Shown here piece by piece: positions 8,894-17,705 of a DNA stretch of 64,000 nt. The notes beneath the pieces are model-generated. The model was not told where the DNA came from and ran no database searches. It saw only the letters and a program-made list of their open reading frames with translations. A program made the position numbers and the translations under genes. Within the stretch, counting starts at the first letter, position 1, and each line of letters starts with the position of its first letter. The DNA comes from Elusimicrobiota bacterium (GTDB lineage: Bacteria > Elusimicrobiota > Elusimicrobia > UBA1565 > JACRDR01): assembly GCA_016194745.1 (NCBI GenBank), contig JACQBA010000009.1, positions 62,001 to 126,000 on the forward strand, in the 5' to 3' direction.

Positions 8894-11800
8894 GAGATAC
8901 CGTTCCTCCTCCGTTGCCGCCCTGCGACTTATTGCCGGGCGTCTTCTTCTTTGCCGGTTTCTTCGGCTGCGCGGAGTTCGCCTCGTCGGTCCCTGAATTG
9001 GACCCCGAATCGTCGAGTTTGTTCGCGGCTTTTCCGCCCTTCCTTCCGCCCCTGAGGACGATCGCCCTCTCGAGCGCGGACTGCCTGAGCTGCGCGCTCG
9101 AAGCGTTCTTGGCGAGATCGTCGTAGACCCCCGCCGCTTTCGCCGGCTCGGACTTCTCATACAGCTCGCCGAGCCTGATGAGCCCTTTCAGGCGGAACGC
9201 GTTTCCTGCCGGCTTGAGCCCGCGCAGCTTCTCCAAGTTGTTCATCGCCTCGTCCGGCCGGTTCATCGCGGCGTAGATCTCCGCGGTGTCGTACGTCGCC
9301 TCGAGCTGGACGTCGTTGTTGTTGGGGCTTGAGTCCGCGATGCGGCGCAAAGTGTCCAAGGCTGCGTCGTAGTCCTTGCGGTCCCGCTGCAGGGCGAACA
9401 CTTCCCACATGGCCGACTGCGCGTTCGGGTCGGCGATATTGCCGACCGAGCGGATGTACTTGCTGTACGCTTCCTGGGCGCTGTCCAGCTTGCCGACCGC
9501 CTTGAAGGCGAGGGCCAGGTTGAATTGGGCGGGCTTGGAGAACTCCGTCTCCGGATACTCCTCGAGCAGGCGCTGGTAAAGCTGCGTGGCGGGCTCGTGC
9601 TCCTTCAAGTTGTAGTGGGCGGAGCCGATATGGAACAGCGCCCGCGGCGTGTCCTCCCCCCTCGGGAAGTTGTTCAAGAAGCGCTGGAAGGCGGGGATGG
9701 CGTCCGCGAACTTTCCGGCCTGGAACAGGGACTCGGCGAGCATGAACTGCGCCTTGGCAAGCTGCTGATCGCTCGTGTAGTCGACGCTAAAGTTCTGGAA
9801 CTCGGCCGCCGCCTTGGCGTACTCTTTCCGGTCGAAGAGCCGCGTGGCGAGTCGGAATTGAGCCTGCGCCGCGACCTTCTTATGGTTCTGGCTCTTCACG
9901 ATGCCCGCGAACGTCGACTGGAAATCGAGCTTGGGCGACCGGTCAAACACGGCGTCCATCAGGTCCAAGGCGTCGATGGCCTCCTGCGCCTCCGGGAACC
10001 GGCCGATCAGATTGGCGCAGCTCTTGATGACGTTGGCGTCGTCCTTCGAGTTGAAGTACGAGTTCGCGATGCGAAGATAGGCCAGCGGCAGCTGCGTGCT
10101 CTTCGGGTACTTCTCGATGATGCCTTGATAGGAGGCGATCGCCTGGGGGTACTTCTGCGAGCGGAATTGCGTGTCGGCGACCTGGTACACGGCCTGCTGC
10201 GCCTCGGGCGCCTTGGGATAGTCGTTGATGAGCTTCTGCCAGGAATCGATCGCCTGCGAATAGTAGCGGGAGTGATAGAGGCTCATGCCGGCGCGATAGA
10301 GTGCCGAGGGCGCATGCGAGCTCTTCGGGTTGTCCTTCACGAACTTGTCGTAGAGCTGGAAGGCGTCCTCGTAGGACTTCTGATTGTACATGCTGTCGGC
10401 GATGCCGAGCTCGTTGCCGCTCGAGAAAACGAAGCTGGATTGCGCCACCGACATCATCTCCTTGAGCTTCTTGCGCTCCGTGAGAGCCGTCTCGTCCTGG
10501 CCCTTGAACGAGTAGCACCACGCGAGGCCGTCCTGCGCGTAGAAGGCCGCCGGTTCGTTCGGATAGACCTTGAGGATCATCTCGTAGATGGCCTGGGCTT
10601 CGTCCACCTGATTGAGCGAAAGGTACGCCTCCGCCGCGTACAGGTAGGACGTGCTGCGCCATTTCGACTGCGACGGCGGCAGGTGCCGGAAGATGAACTG
10701 GTAGGACGTCAGGATCGAGTCGAAGTTCTTGAGGTTGTACTGCGTCTGCAGTATCGAGAAAAGGGCCTGCTCCGCCACGTCGGAGGTCGGCGCCAGGTCG
10801 ATGATGCGCTGCCACGCCGTCACGGCCTCGTTGGGCCGCTTGAGCTGGACCAGCGCGTTGCCGAGGATGAGGTACACGTTCTTGGCCAACGTATGGGTCG
10901 GATAGAGGACCAGGAAGTTATGGCACGTTTGCGTCGCCTGGGCGCTGTCGCCGACCTGGAACTGCGTCCAGGCGAGCTTGTAGTGCGCCAGAGGCGAGAT
11001 CTTGATCGTCTCGGGGAACTGCGTGATCACCTTCGTATAGGCGAAGAGCGCCTCGCGCATCTGGTTCGAGACGAGATACGATTCCGCGATGAAATACTGG
11101 GCGAGCGGAGCGAAGAAATCCTGCGGGTAGCGGTCGAGCACCGACTGGAAATTGGCCCGCGCGTCCACGTAGGACTTCTTTTGGAAGTACGAGGAACCGA
11201 TGCGGAACAGGGCCGCCACCTTCAGCCTCGAATCGGGATACTTCTCCAGGAAGCGCTGATACTTCGTGATGGCGCCGTCGTAGTCTTTGGCGAGGAAGAA
11301 CGAGTCGCCGATGAAGAAGTCCGATTCCTCGCGCAGTTCCGATTCGGGATACTCTCGCACCAGGCGCTCGAAGGCTGTCGCGGCCAAGAACGGTCGCTTG
11401 GACAGCAGGTACGTCTTGCCGAGATAGAAGATCGCGTCGTCGGTGCTGACTTGCTTGAGCGCCTTCTCGGCGCTCGCGTAGTCGCCCTTGTGCAGGCTCA
11501 CGATGCCCTGGGCGTAGAGGACGATCGGCACGCGGAGATAGTTCGGGAACGTCTCTCCTAGGAGGAACAGGTTCGACTCGGCCTGGCTGAACTGTTCGAG
11601 GGCCAGGTCCGCGTAGATGATGCCGAGCCAGCTCTCGGGAACGAGGTAGGATTTCTGGAAGTTCTTCTCGACGTTCTTGAAGTCGTCGATGGCGTTCTTC
11701 CAGTCCTTGAGATTGTAGGACACCTCGCCCAGGCGATACTGGGCCGACGCGCCGAGGCCCGACTTCTTCCCGTAGCGCGACACGACCGTCGAGAAGGCCT

Positions 11801-12158
11801 CCTGCGCCTTGCGCAGGGCCTGGAGCGCGTTCTGGTTGCGGGGCTGCAGCATGCGCGCCGCGTTCGTCTTCTTGCTCGAGGCCTCCGCGCGGAGGATGGC
11901 CAGCGCCTCCTTGAGGTTCGCTTCGCCGATCAGGAACTCCGCGTCCGCCACCCGGGAGCTGTCGGGGAACGCCTTCACGAACTTTTCGAACGCGTCGATC
12001 GCGGCCGATTTCTCCTGATTGCCCTCTTGGAACAACTGCGAGGCGGAGGAGAACATCTCCTCCTCCTTGTTCGCGTTGTCATCGCGGCGGGCGTCGGCTT
12101 GAAGCGGGATCGACAGCACGAGGGCAGCGGCGGCGAACGCGTGTAGGGACCTTCTCAT
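8880..12158 (-). CDS. Large exported TPR-repeat protein
   Basis: 1092 residues from the ATG at 12158, whose ATGA overlaps the thrS stop. A signal peptide (LHAFAAAALVLSIPLQADA) is followed by tetratricopeptide repeats over essentially the whole length, with recurring units such as AIDDFKNVEKNF, YDGAITKYQRFLEKYPDSRLKVAALFRIGSSYF, YPQAIASYQGIIEKYPKSTQLPLAYLRIANSYF and FADAIPAFQRFLNNFPRGEDTPRALFHIGSAHY. The YPxS/xxA spacing is like YbgF/CpoB and BamD repeats. The last 60 residues are low complexity (Gly/Lys/Pro). Position before the ExbB/ExbD/TonB genes suggests a periplasmic scaffold serving that complex, an expanded analogue of CpoB; this is inference. Confidence 0.85.
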   Translation of the reverse strand: MRRSLHAFAAAALVLSIPLQADARRDDNANKEEEMFSSASQLFQEGNQEKSAAIDAFEKFVKAFPDSSRVADAEFLIGEANLKEALAILRAEASSKKTNAARMLQPRNQNALQALRKAQEAFSTVVSRYGKKSGLGASAQYRLGEVSYNLKDWKNAIDDFKNVEKNFQKSYLVPESWLGIIYADLALEQFSQAESNLFLLGETFPNYLRVPIVLYAQGIVSLHKGDYASAEKALKQVSTDDAIFYLGKTYLLSKRPFLAATAFERLVREYPESELREESDFFIGDSFFLAKDYDGAITKYQRFLEKYPDSRLKVAALFRIGSSYFQKKSYVDARANFQSVLDRYPQDFFAPLAQYFIAESYLVSNQMREALFAYTKVITQFPETIKISPLAHYKLAWTQFQVGDSAQATQTCHNFLVLYPTHTLAKNVYLILGNALVQLKRPNEAVTAWQRIIDLAPTSDVAEQALFSILQTQYNLKNFDSILTSYQFIFRHLPPSQSKWRSTSYLYAAEAYLSLNQVDEAQAIYEMILKVYPNEPAAFYAQDGLAWCYSFKGQDETALTERKKLKEMMSVAQSSFVFSSGNELGIADSMYNQKSYEDAFQLYDKFVKDNPKSSHAPSALYRAGMSLYHSRYYSQAIDSWQKLINDYPKAPEAQQAVYQVADTQFRSQKYPQAIASYQGIIEKYPKSTQLPLAYLRIANSYFNSKDDANVIKSCANLIGRFPEAQEAIDALDLMDAVFDRSPKLDFQSTFAGIVKSQNHKKVAAQAQFRLATRLFDRKEYAKAAAEFQNFSVDYTSDQQLAKAQFMLAESLFQAGKFADAIPAFQRFLNNFPRGEDTPRALFHIGSAHYNLKEHEPATQLYQRLLEEYPETEFSKPAQFNLALAFKAVGKLDSAQEAYSKYIRSVGNIADPNAQSAMWEVFALQRDRKDYDAALDTLRRIADSSPNNNDVQLEATYDTAEIYAAMNRPDEAMNNLEKLRGLKPAGNAFRLKGLIRLGELYEKSEPAKAAGVYDDLAKNASSAQLRQSALERAIVLRGGRKGGKAANKLDDSGSNSGTDEANSAQPKKPAKKKTPGNKSQGGNGGGTVSHATN

Positions 12159-13939
12159 GATGGCGTGATCACGGGCGAGAGACTCATCGTCCGCGCCTCC
12201 TGTTGTAGTTTGTCGATCAGAGCGTCGCGAGTGATCCCCGCGACCTGACGTCCGTCGTGAAGCCGGACGCTGAGAGTACCCGCGGCGACGTCCTTGGGGC
12301 CCAAGACGACCATGTACGGCACCTTCTCCAAAGTGGCGTTGCGGATCTTGTTGCCGATCTTGTCGGAGCTCGCGTCCAGGTCGGGGCGCAGGCCCCCGTC
12401 CTTGAGCGCGGCGAAGAGCTCCTTGGCGTGCGGCTCCATCTCGTCGTTGATCGTTAGGATCTTGACCTGCACGGGCGCGAGCCACAGCGGGAACACGCCC
12501 GCGAAGTGCTCGACCAGGATGCCGAAGAAGCGCTCGAAGGAGCCGAAAATGGCGCGGTGGATCATCACCACGAAATCCTCGCCGCCCTCCGCGTTGCGGT
12601 ATTTCGCGTCGAAACGGCGCGGGAGGTTGAAATCGAGCTGGATCGTGCCGAGCTGCCACTCGCGGCCGATCGCGTCCTTGATCTTGATGTCGATCTTGGG
12701 GCCGTAGAACGCGCCGCCGCCCTCATCGATCTCGAAGTCGAATCCCAACGCCTTCGCGTGGGTCTCCAGGACCTCGCGGATCTGGCCCTCCGCGCTCTTC
12801 CACAGCGCGTCCTCTCCCATCGCTTTCTCGGGGCGCGTGGCGAGGTAGCACTTCACCTGCTCGAAGCCGCAGGCCTTGTAGACGTCCCGCACGAGCGAGA
12901 TCAGCTTGACCATCTCCTCGCGGATCTGGTCGAGCCGGCAGAAAAGGTGAGCGTCGTCCTGCGTAAAACCCCGCACGCGCAGGAGCCCGTGGAGCACGCC
13001 CGACTTCTCGAAGCGGTACACGGTGCCGAACTCGGCGAAGCGGATCGGCAGATCGCGGTAGGAGTGCAGGCGCGAGCGATAAATCATTACATGGTTCGGG
13101 CAGTTCATCGGCTTGGCCCGGAACGGCTGGTTTTCGATCTCCATCGGGGCGTACATCAGGTCCGCGTAGTTCTGGAGATGCCCGGAGATCTTGTAGAGCT
13201 CTTCGGAGGCGATGTGCGGGGTGTAGACGAACTGGTAGCCGTCGCGGTCCAAGAGCTTGCGCAGGAACTGCTCGAGCTGGTAGCGAACCAGCGCCCCCTT
13301 CGGGTGCCAGTGGACGAGCCCCGCGCCCACCTCCTCGTGGATGCTGAAGAGGTCGAGCTCGGTTCCGAGCTTTCGGTGGTCGCGCTTCTTCGCCTCCTCC
13401 ATCTGCTTGAGGTAGGCGTCGAGCCCGTCCTTGGACGGGAACGCGGTGCCGTAGATACGCTGGAGCATCGGCCGCTTCTCGTCGCCGCGCCAATAGGCGC
13501 CCGCGACGCTCAGCAGCTTGAAGTGGCGGATGGCTTTGGTGCTCTCCAAGTGGCCGCCGCGGCAAAGGTCGGTGAAGGTATCGTGCGTATAGTGGGTGAT
13601 CGTCTCGCCGCGCTCCTTGATGCCGTCGAGGAGCTCGAGCTTGTAGGTCTCGTTGCGGCCCTTCCAGTACGTGGCCGAGCCCTCGTACGTCTGGACCTCT
13701 CCCTTGAAGGCGTGGTTGCCCTCCGCGATCTGACGCATGCGCTTCTCTATTTTCGCCAGGTCCTCGACGGTGAAATGATGTTCCGAGTCGAAATCGTAAT
13801 AGAAGCCGCTCTCGATGGCCGGACCGATCGTTATCTTGGTGCCCGGGAAGAGCTCCTGCACGGCCTGCGCCATCACGTGGGCGCAGGAATGTCGGAGGGA
13901 GTCGAGATACTCCCTGGAGTTGATATCGGAATTCGGCAC
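12155..13939 (-). CDS. thrS: Threonyl-tRNA synthetase without TGS domain
   Basis: 594 residues from a GTG at 13939 with AAGGAG 6 nt upstream; a GTG at 13963 without such a motif would add 8 residues. The sequence begins directly at the second-domain editing motif (LRHSCAHVMAQAV), continues with the editing domain, and has the class II catalytic core (FRAKPMNCPNHVMIY, RFAEFGTVYRFEKSGVLHGLLRVRGFTQDDAHLFC, GGAFYGPKIDIKI) and the anticodon-binding domain. The N-terminal TGS domain (about 60 residues) normally found in bacterial ThrRS is missing; such forms are known. First protein gene of a long envelope operon. Confidence 0.93.
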   Translation of the reverse strand: MPNSDINSREYLDSLRHSCAHVMAQAVQELFPGTKITIGPAIESGFYYDFDSEHHFTVEDLAKIEKRMRQIAEGNHAFKGEVQTYEGSATYWKGRNETYKLELLDGIKERGETITHYTHDTFTDLCRGGHLESTKAIRHFKLLSVAGAYWRGDEKRPMLQRIYGTAFPSKDGLDAYLKQMEEAKKRDHRKLGTELDLFSIHEEVGAGLVHWHPKGALVRYQLEQFLRKLLDRDGYQFVYTPHIASEELYKISGHLQNYADLMYAPMEIENQPFRAKPMNCPNHVMIYRSRLHSYRDLPIRFAEFGTVYRFEKSGVLHGLLRVRGFTQDDAHLFCRLDQIREEMVKLISLVRDVYKACGFEQVKCYLATRPEKAMGEDALWKSAEGQIREVLETHAKALGFDFEIDEGGGAFYGPKIDIKIKDAIGREWQLGTIQLDFNLPRRFDAKYRNAEGGEDFVVMIHRAIFGSFERFFGILVEHFAGVFPLWLAPVQVKILTINDEMEPHAKELFAALKDGGLRPDLDASSDKIGNKIRNATLEKVPYMVVLGPKDVAAGTLSVRLHDGRQVAGITRDALIDKLQQEARTMSLSPVITPS

Positions 13940-14003
13940 GGGTCGCTCCTTGATGGCCGTCACGGTCTAGGATGCTCGGCGGGAAGGATCGCTGGAAAAT
14001 AAG

Positions 14004-14078
14004 TGGTGCCCAGTATAGGATTTGAACCTATGACCTTTCCCATGTCAAGGGAACGCGCTACCGCTGCGCCAACTGGGC
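14004..14078 (-). tRNA. tRNA-Val (anticodon GAC), CCA encoded
   Basis: Folding the minus strand gives a full cloverleaf: 7-bp acceptor GCCCAGT/ACTGGGC, T8 G9, D arm GCGC/GCGC, anticodon arm TTCCC/GGGAA with loop TTGACAT (anticodon GAC complementary to + strand 14044-14046), and the T arm with loop GTTCAAATC. The discriminator A is followed by an encoded CCA. It lies 64 nt upstream of thrS in the same direction. Confidence 0.95.
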
Positions 14079-14082
14079 ACAA

Positions 14083-14099
14083 GACTCGTCGAACGAGTC
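14083..14099 (-). other. Small hairpin just upstream of the tRNA 5' end
   Basis: GACTCGT and ACGAGTC form a 7-bp stem with a 3-nt loop, four bases before the mature tRNA 5' end on the transcribed strand. It could help processing of the tRNA leader. No T-tract follows it. Confidence 0.5.
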
Positions 14100-14155
14100 C
14101 AAAAGAACCAGCAATTCTCAATATTTCCTGCATAGGATAACAAACTCCGATTGCT

Positions 14156-14184
14156 AGTGTAAAGAGAACGTATTACCTTGTCAA
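14156..14184 (-). promoter_or_regulatory. Promoter for tRNA-Val (and probably the thrS operon)
   Basis: On the minus strand TTGACA (14184-14179), a 17-nt spacer and TACACT (14161-14156) form a near-consensus sigma70 promoter about 70 nt before the tRNA 5' end. No clear second promoter is visible between the tRNA and thrS, so thrS and the envelope genes may be cotranscribed with the tRNA. The surrounding stretch 14100-14220 is noticeably AT-rich compared with the rest of the window. Confidence 0.75.
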
Positions 14185-14194
14185 TATCGGAAAA

Positions 14195-14223
14195 TTGACG
14201 GTTTTCGTCATGAAATATACATT
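14195..14223 (+). promoter_or_regulatory. Promoter toward the CocE-like hydrolase
   Basis: TTGACG (14195-14200), a 17-nt spacer and TACATT (14218-14223) read rightward, giving a leader of about 90 nt before the ATG at 14321. A second, leaderless option is TTAAAT at 14309-14314, 6 nt before the same ATG. Confidence 0.55.
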
Positions 14224-14245
14224 CGGAGAGGGACCCGAAACGACG

Positions 14246-14261
14246 CGGGTCGATGGGCCTG
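14246..14261. promoter_or_regulatory. 16-bp palindromic box upstream of the CocE-like gene
   Basis: CGGGTCGATGGGCCTG matches the box family TRGGNCTWWRGNCCYA at 11 of the 12 core positions. A right half-site (GGGACCCG) lies at the copy position 24 bp upstream. See the findings for the other promoters carrying this element. Confidence 0.45.
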
Positions 14262-14320
14262 CCGCAAGGTAAGCCGCTCAGCGGACGTTCATTCCTCGCC
14301 GGATATCGTTAAATGGGTCC

Positions 14321-16450
14321 ATGAAAGGCACCCTCCTGAGCGCGGCGCTGTTGCTCGCGACCTCCGCCCATGGATCGAGCCCAGCCCCCTACGGCGTCGC
14401 TACCGAGCGCGCCTGGCTTACGATGCCGGACGGCGTTCGGCTTTCGGTCACATACTACAAGCCCACGCCGATGGAGCCGGGACGTCGATTCCCCGTGCTC
14501 TTCGAGTTCCTCCCCTACCGGAAGGACGACATGTTCCTCGCGCGCGATTGGGAGCTTTTCGCCTATTTCGTACGCCGCGGCTACGTGATCGCGAAGGTCG
14601 ACGTCCGCGGCACCGGATCCTCGGAGGGAGCGGTCCCCGAGCGCGAGTATTCGGAGCGGGAGATGCAGGACGGACTCGAGATTCTGCGGCAGCTCGCGTC
14701 CGCGCCGTGGTCGACGGGAAAGATCGGGATGTTTGGCATCTCGTGGGGCGGCTTCAACGCCATCCAGCTCGCGATGCGCAATCCGCCCGAGCTCAAGGCG
14801 ATCCTGGCCGCCGACGCCTCGGACGACCTGTTCCACGACGACGTCCATTATATCGACGGGATTCTCCATCTCGACGAGTATCATCTTTCGGTCTTTCACG
14901 AATCGGGACTTCCGGCCCCGCCCGACTATCGCGTCGATGAGAGTTTTTTTCAAGAGCGCTTCGAGCGCGCCCCGTGGCAGGCCGTGTATCTCCGCCATCA
15001 ATCAGACGGAGAGTTTTGGCGGCGCGGCTCGCTGCGGACGGATTACTCGCGACTGAAGATTCCCGCCTACCTGATCGGCGGATTGCTCGACGGCTACCGG
15101 GACAGCGTGCCGCGCATGCTCGCGAACGCAAGCGCGCTCGTCAAAGGCGAGATCGGCCCGTGGAATCACGCCTGGCCCGACAACGGGACGCCCGGGCCCA
15201 ACTACGAATGGCGCGAGCGCGCGGTCCGATGGTGGGACCGCTGGCTCAAGGACGAGAAGACCGGAGTCGAGTCCTGGCCGAAGCTGACGTACTTTCTCCG
15301 CGACGGTCACCGGCCCGACGCGACACTCAAGACCACGCCGGGTTCCTGGAGGGCGGGTGATTGGCCGATTCCGGAAACCCGCTGGCTGACGCTGTATCCC
15401 AACCCGGAAGGAACCCTTCGCCCGTCCCCGCCCGGGGCCTCCGCGAGAGACGTCCTTGCCTATCGCCCCGAGATCGGCGGCGAGGCGGGCTATTGGTGGG
15501 GCGAGTCGACCGGGGACATGAGTCCCCTCGACCAGTCCTGCCTGACCTACACGAGCGCCCCGCTTGACCGGGATATCGAGCTGGTCGGGTTCCCGCGCGT
15601 CCAACTGCGCGCCGGCGCCGACGCCCCCGCGCTGAATTGGGCAGTCCGCCTCGAGGAGGTCCGGCCCGACGGCACGATCGCCCTCGTCACCGGAGCCGCC
15701 CTCAACGGGCTCCACCGGCGATCCTCGGCTGCGCCGGAGCCTCTCTCTCCAGGCGCTCTCGAATCCCTGTCCCTGGACCTGCATTTCACCACCTGGCGAT
15801 TCCGCAAGGACAGCCGCATTCGCCTTGCCGTATCGAACGGGCTGTTTCCGATGCTGTGGCCGACGCCGCACCCGACGTTCAGCACGCTCGCTCTGTCCGC
15901 GGACACGCGGCTGGAACTCCCTATACTCCCCCCTGGGCTCCATCCTAAGGCCGCTCTTGCGGAACCGGAGCCTCGGGAGCCGCATCCGTTCGTCCGCTCC
16001 ACGGCGGAGCAGGAGTATCCGCACGGCTATCGCGTCTTTTCGGACCCGCAATCGGGCGCGAAAGTCGTGGAGGCGACAGGAAGCGAGCGATTCTCGATCG
16101 GCAGCGCCCGCTACGCCCGCCGCACCCACACGCGCCACGACGTCGATCCAAAGCGCCCGGCGGACGCGGGATTTTTGGGCGTCGAATCCGACGCGATCGA
16201 CCTTCCCGGCAGAAGGCTGGAGTTGGAGACGCGCCTCGAAGTCCGGTCGGACATGAAGTCTTTCGTCCTCCGCTACGAGCGCAAGCTTCTCGAGAACGGC
16301 CTGATTATCAGGACCCTGTTCCGCTCGGAGAGGATTGCGCGCGAGGACGGCGGGCCCGGGGCGATCACGCCCGCCCCCGCCGCGGGCCGAAAGCCTCGAG
16401 CGCTGCCGGAGCGGCTGCCTCAAGCGCGTCCGGCTCCGGCGGGCCGCTGA
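14321..16450 (+). CDS. CocE/NonD-family exported hydrolase
   Basis: 709 residues. A signal peptide (LLSAALLLATSAHGSSP) precedes the CocE/NonD alpha/beta-hydrolase domain: MPDGVRLSVTYYKP, the DVRGTGSSEG loop, the nucleophile elbow GISWGGFNA with the catalytic Ser, and the later LIGGLLDGY and GPWNHAWPDNG segment that supplies Asp and His. The second half is the jelly-roll domain of X-Pro dipeptidyl-peptidase/cocaine esterase proteins. The last 150 residues look like an additional beta-rich domain. The substrate (ester, beta-lactam or Xaa-Pro peptide) cannot be read from sequence. Confidence 0.85.
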   Translation: MKGTLLSAALLLATSAHGSSPAPYGVATERAWLTMPDGVRLSVTYYKPTPMEPGRRFPVLFEFLPYRKDDMFLARDWELFAYFVRRGYVIAKVDVRGTGSSEGAVPEREYSEREMQDGLEILRQLASAPWSTGKIGMFGISWGGFNAIQLAMRNPPELKAILAADASDDLFHDDVHYIDGILHLDEYHLSVFHESGLPAPPDYRVDESFFQERFERAPWQAVYLRHQSDGEFWRRGSLRTDYSRLKIPAYLIGGLLDGYRDSVPRMLANASALVKGEIGPWNHAWPDNGTPGPNYEWRERAVRWWDRWLKDEKTGVESWPKLTYFLRDGHRPDATLKTTPGSWRAGDWPIPETRWLTLYPNPEGTLRPSPPGASARDVLAYRPEIGGEAGYWWGESTGDMSPLDQSCLTYTSAPLDRDIELVGFPRVQLRAGADAPALNWAVRLEEVRPDGTIALVTGAALNGLHRRSSAAPEPLSPGALESLSLDLHFTTWRFRKDSRIRLAVSNGLFPMLWPTPHPTFSTLALSADTRLELPILPPGLHPKAALAEPEPREPHPFVRSTAEQEYPHGYRVFSDPQSGAKVVEATGSERFSIGSARYARRTHTRHDVDPKRPADAGFLGVESDAIDLPGRRLELETRLEVRSDMKSFVLRYERKLLENGLIIRTLFRSERIAREDGGPGAITPAPAAGRKPRALPERLPQARPAPAGR

Positions 16451-16502
16451 GTCCCAGAAATACTGGGACCAAATTCCTGAAAAAGAGTCCCGAAAGGTCC
16501 TG
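16451..16502. promoter_or_regulatory. Hairpin and degenerate palindromic boxes before the 16536 gene
   Basis: GTCCCAG (16451-16457) and CTGGGAC (16463-16469) form a 7-bp stem directly after the CocE stop codon. The right arm starts a box-like copy TGGGACCAAATTCCTG (16464-16479), and a right half-site AAAGGTCCTG ends at 16502, 23 bp further on and 21 nt before the -10 at 16524. The lack of a T-tract makes a plain terminator less likely than a regulatory element. Confidence 0.45.
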
Positions 16503-16523
16503 ACGCCCGGACGCGGTTCCGGC

Positions 16524-16529
16524 TATCGT
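16524..16529 (+). promoter_or_regulatory. -10 element, leaderless start
   Basis: TATCGT lies 6 nt before the ATG at 16536. No good -35 is present; degenerate palindromic boxes occupy the region upstream. Confidence 0.5.
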
Positions 16530-16535
16530 TCCACC

Positions 16536-17705
16536 ATGGCCCGAGGGAGGGGCGGACTCGCGTTCGCCGTATTCGCGCTATCCGCGCAGGCGTGCTTCGC
16601 CGCGCGCGGCGACCGCGCCTATTGGGACTCCGTTTTCAACGCTCCCGTCCAGGACGCCTCGGCCGCGGAGTTGAGGCTCGAGTATCTCGATGCGGCCCGG
16701 AGGCTCGACATGGCCCGGTCCCCCGTCGAGCGCCGCCGAGCGCAGGAAGCGCTGGACGCGATCCAGAGCCGCGCCGAGATTCTGATTCTGCCCCGCCTGA
16801 AGCTCCGCCCGCGCCTCGCCGACCGCGCGCCCATCGGCGCCGCGACTGTCGTGGACGCGCGCGGACCGTCCCCGGAGATTCTCCCGCCGGCCTCTCCCCC
16901 GCCGCCCGCTCCCCCGGTCGGTCCGGCAGCCCCGCTGCGCGAGCCGAGGCCGCCGATCGCCGCGGTCAAGCCGTCCGGATATGAAGCGGACGCGTCGGCG
17001 GCGGCGCGAAAATGCGCGCGGCTTTCCCGGTCGGCCGGCGCTCGCGGCGTCGATACGCTCGTGATCGGCTTCGAGGGCTGGACGGCCTTCGACTCGCTCG
17101 CGACGCGAGCGGCGTACCGCTATCAAGACGCGGTCGCCTCCGGCGCCGCCGCTCGAAAGCCGGGGCGGACGCTCTATTTCGGACACGTCGTCCACGATCT
17201 CATGATCCCGCTCGTCGACCGTTATGGGGACCGCTTCGAGTTCATCGTGTTCCCGGAATGGACCTCGCGCGGCGGAGGCTCCTTGCCGGAACGCTGCGCG
17301 GCCGCCTGGATGCGCTCCCCGGCCGGACCCGGACTCGCCGCGGGCCGCTCCCTCGTCTTGATCGGCCACAGCTTCGGCGGAGACGCGGCCCACGAGTTGG
17401 CGGCGGCGCTGGCGCGCCGTCGCGTTCCGGTCGCGGCGGTGTATACGATCGACCCTCGCCCGCGCGCGCCGTTCGCCGGCTTCGAACGCCCGGCGAACGT
17501 GGAGCGCTGGGAGAACTACTATCAAAGCTGGGGACTCGCGGGCAGCGTGGTCGGCGGAGCGGACGTGAACGCCAATCTCAGTCGTTGGGGAATAGGACAC
17601 GGGAGCCTCCCGGCCGCGCCCATGATCCTGCGTTCCCTAAGCCGCCGCCTGGGCCGTCTGCTCGCGCCGCCCGAGCGTACCGCCTCGAATCAGTCGGAAA
17701 AGTAG
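16536..17705 (+). CDS. Exported alpha/beta-hydrolase (lipase-like)
   Basis: 389 residues from the leaderless ATG at 16536; the open frame continues upstream only through the CocE gene. A signal peptide (GLAFAVFALSAQACFAARG) is followed by an alpha-helical, Arg-rich segment, a Pro-rich linker (about residues 115-140) and a hydrolase domain with the nucleophile motif VLIGHSFGGDAAHELA. GHSFGG is typical of lipases and thioesterases. The predicted partners are a downstream Asp (YTIDPR) and a C-terminal His (GIGHGS). Substrate unknown. It overlaps the convergent ferritin-like gene by 16 nt. Confidence 0.7.
   Translation: MARGRGGLAFAVFALSAQACFAARGDRAYWDSVFNAPVQDASAAELRLEYLDAARRLDMARSPVERRRAQEALDAIQSRAEILILPRLKLRPRLADRAPIGAATVVDARGPSPEILPPASPPPPAPPVGPAAPLREPRPPIAAVKPSGYEADASAAARKCARLSRSAGARGVDTLVIGFEGWTAFDSLATRAAYRYQDAVASGAAARKPGRTLYFGHVVHDLMIPLVDRYGDRFEFIVFPEWTSRGGGSLPERCAAAWMRSPAGPGLAAGRSLVLIGHSFGGDAAHELAAALARRRVPVAAVYTIDPRPRAPFAGFERPANVERWENYYQSWGLAGSVVGGADVNANLSRWGIGHGSLPAAPMILRSLSRRLGRLLAPPERTASNQSEK

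Noticed and set aside
9525..11561. 678-codon open frame on the plus strand opposite the TPR protein
   Set aside because: It is a shadow of the GC-rich minus-strand gene: Arg/Leu/Gly/Val-rich, no domain, no promoter or ribosome binding site, while the opposite frame has clear TPR repeats and a signal peptide.
16451..16469. Intrinsic terminator after the CocE-like gene
   Set aside because: The stem has no following T-tract, and its right arm is part of a box-like element before the next promoter; a regulatory role fits better, though termination is not excluded.
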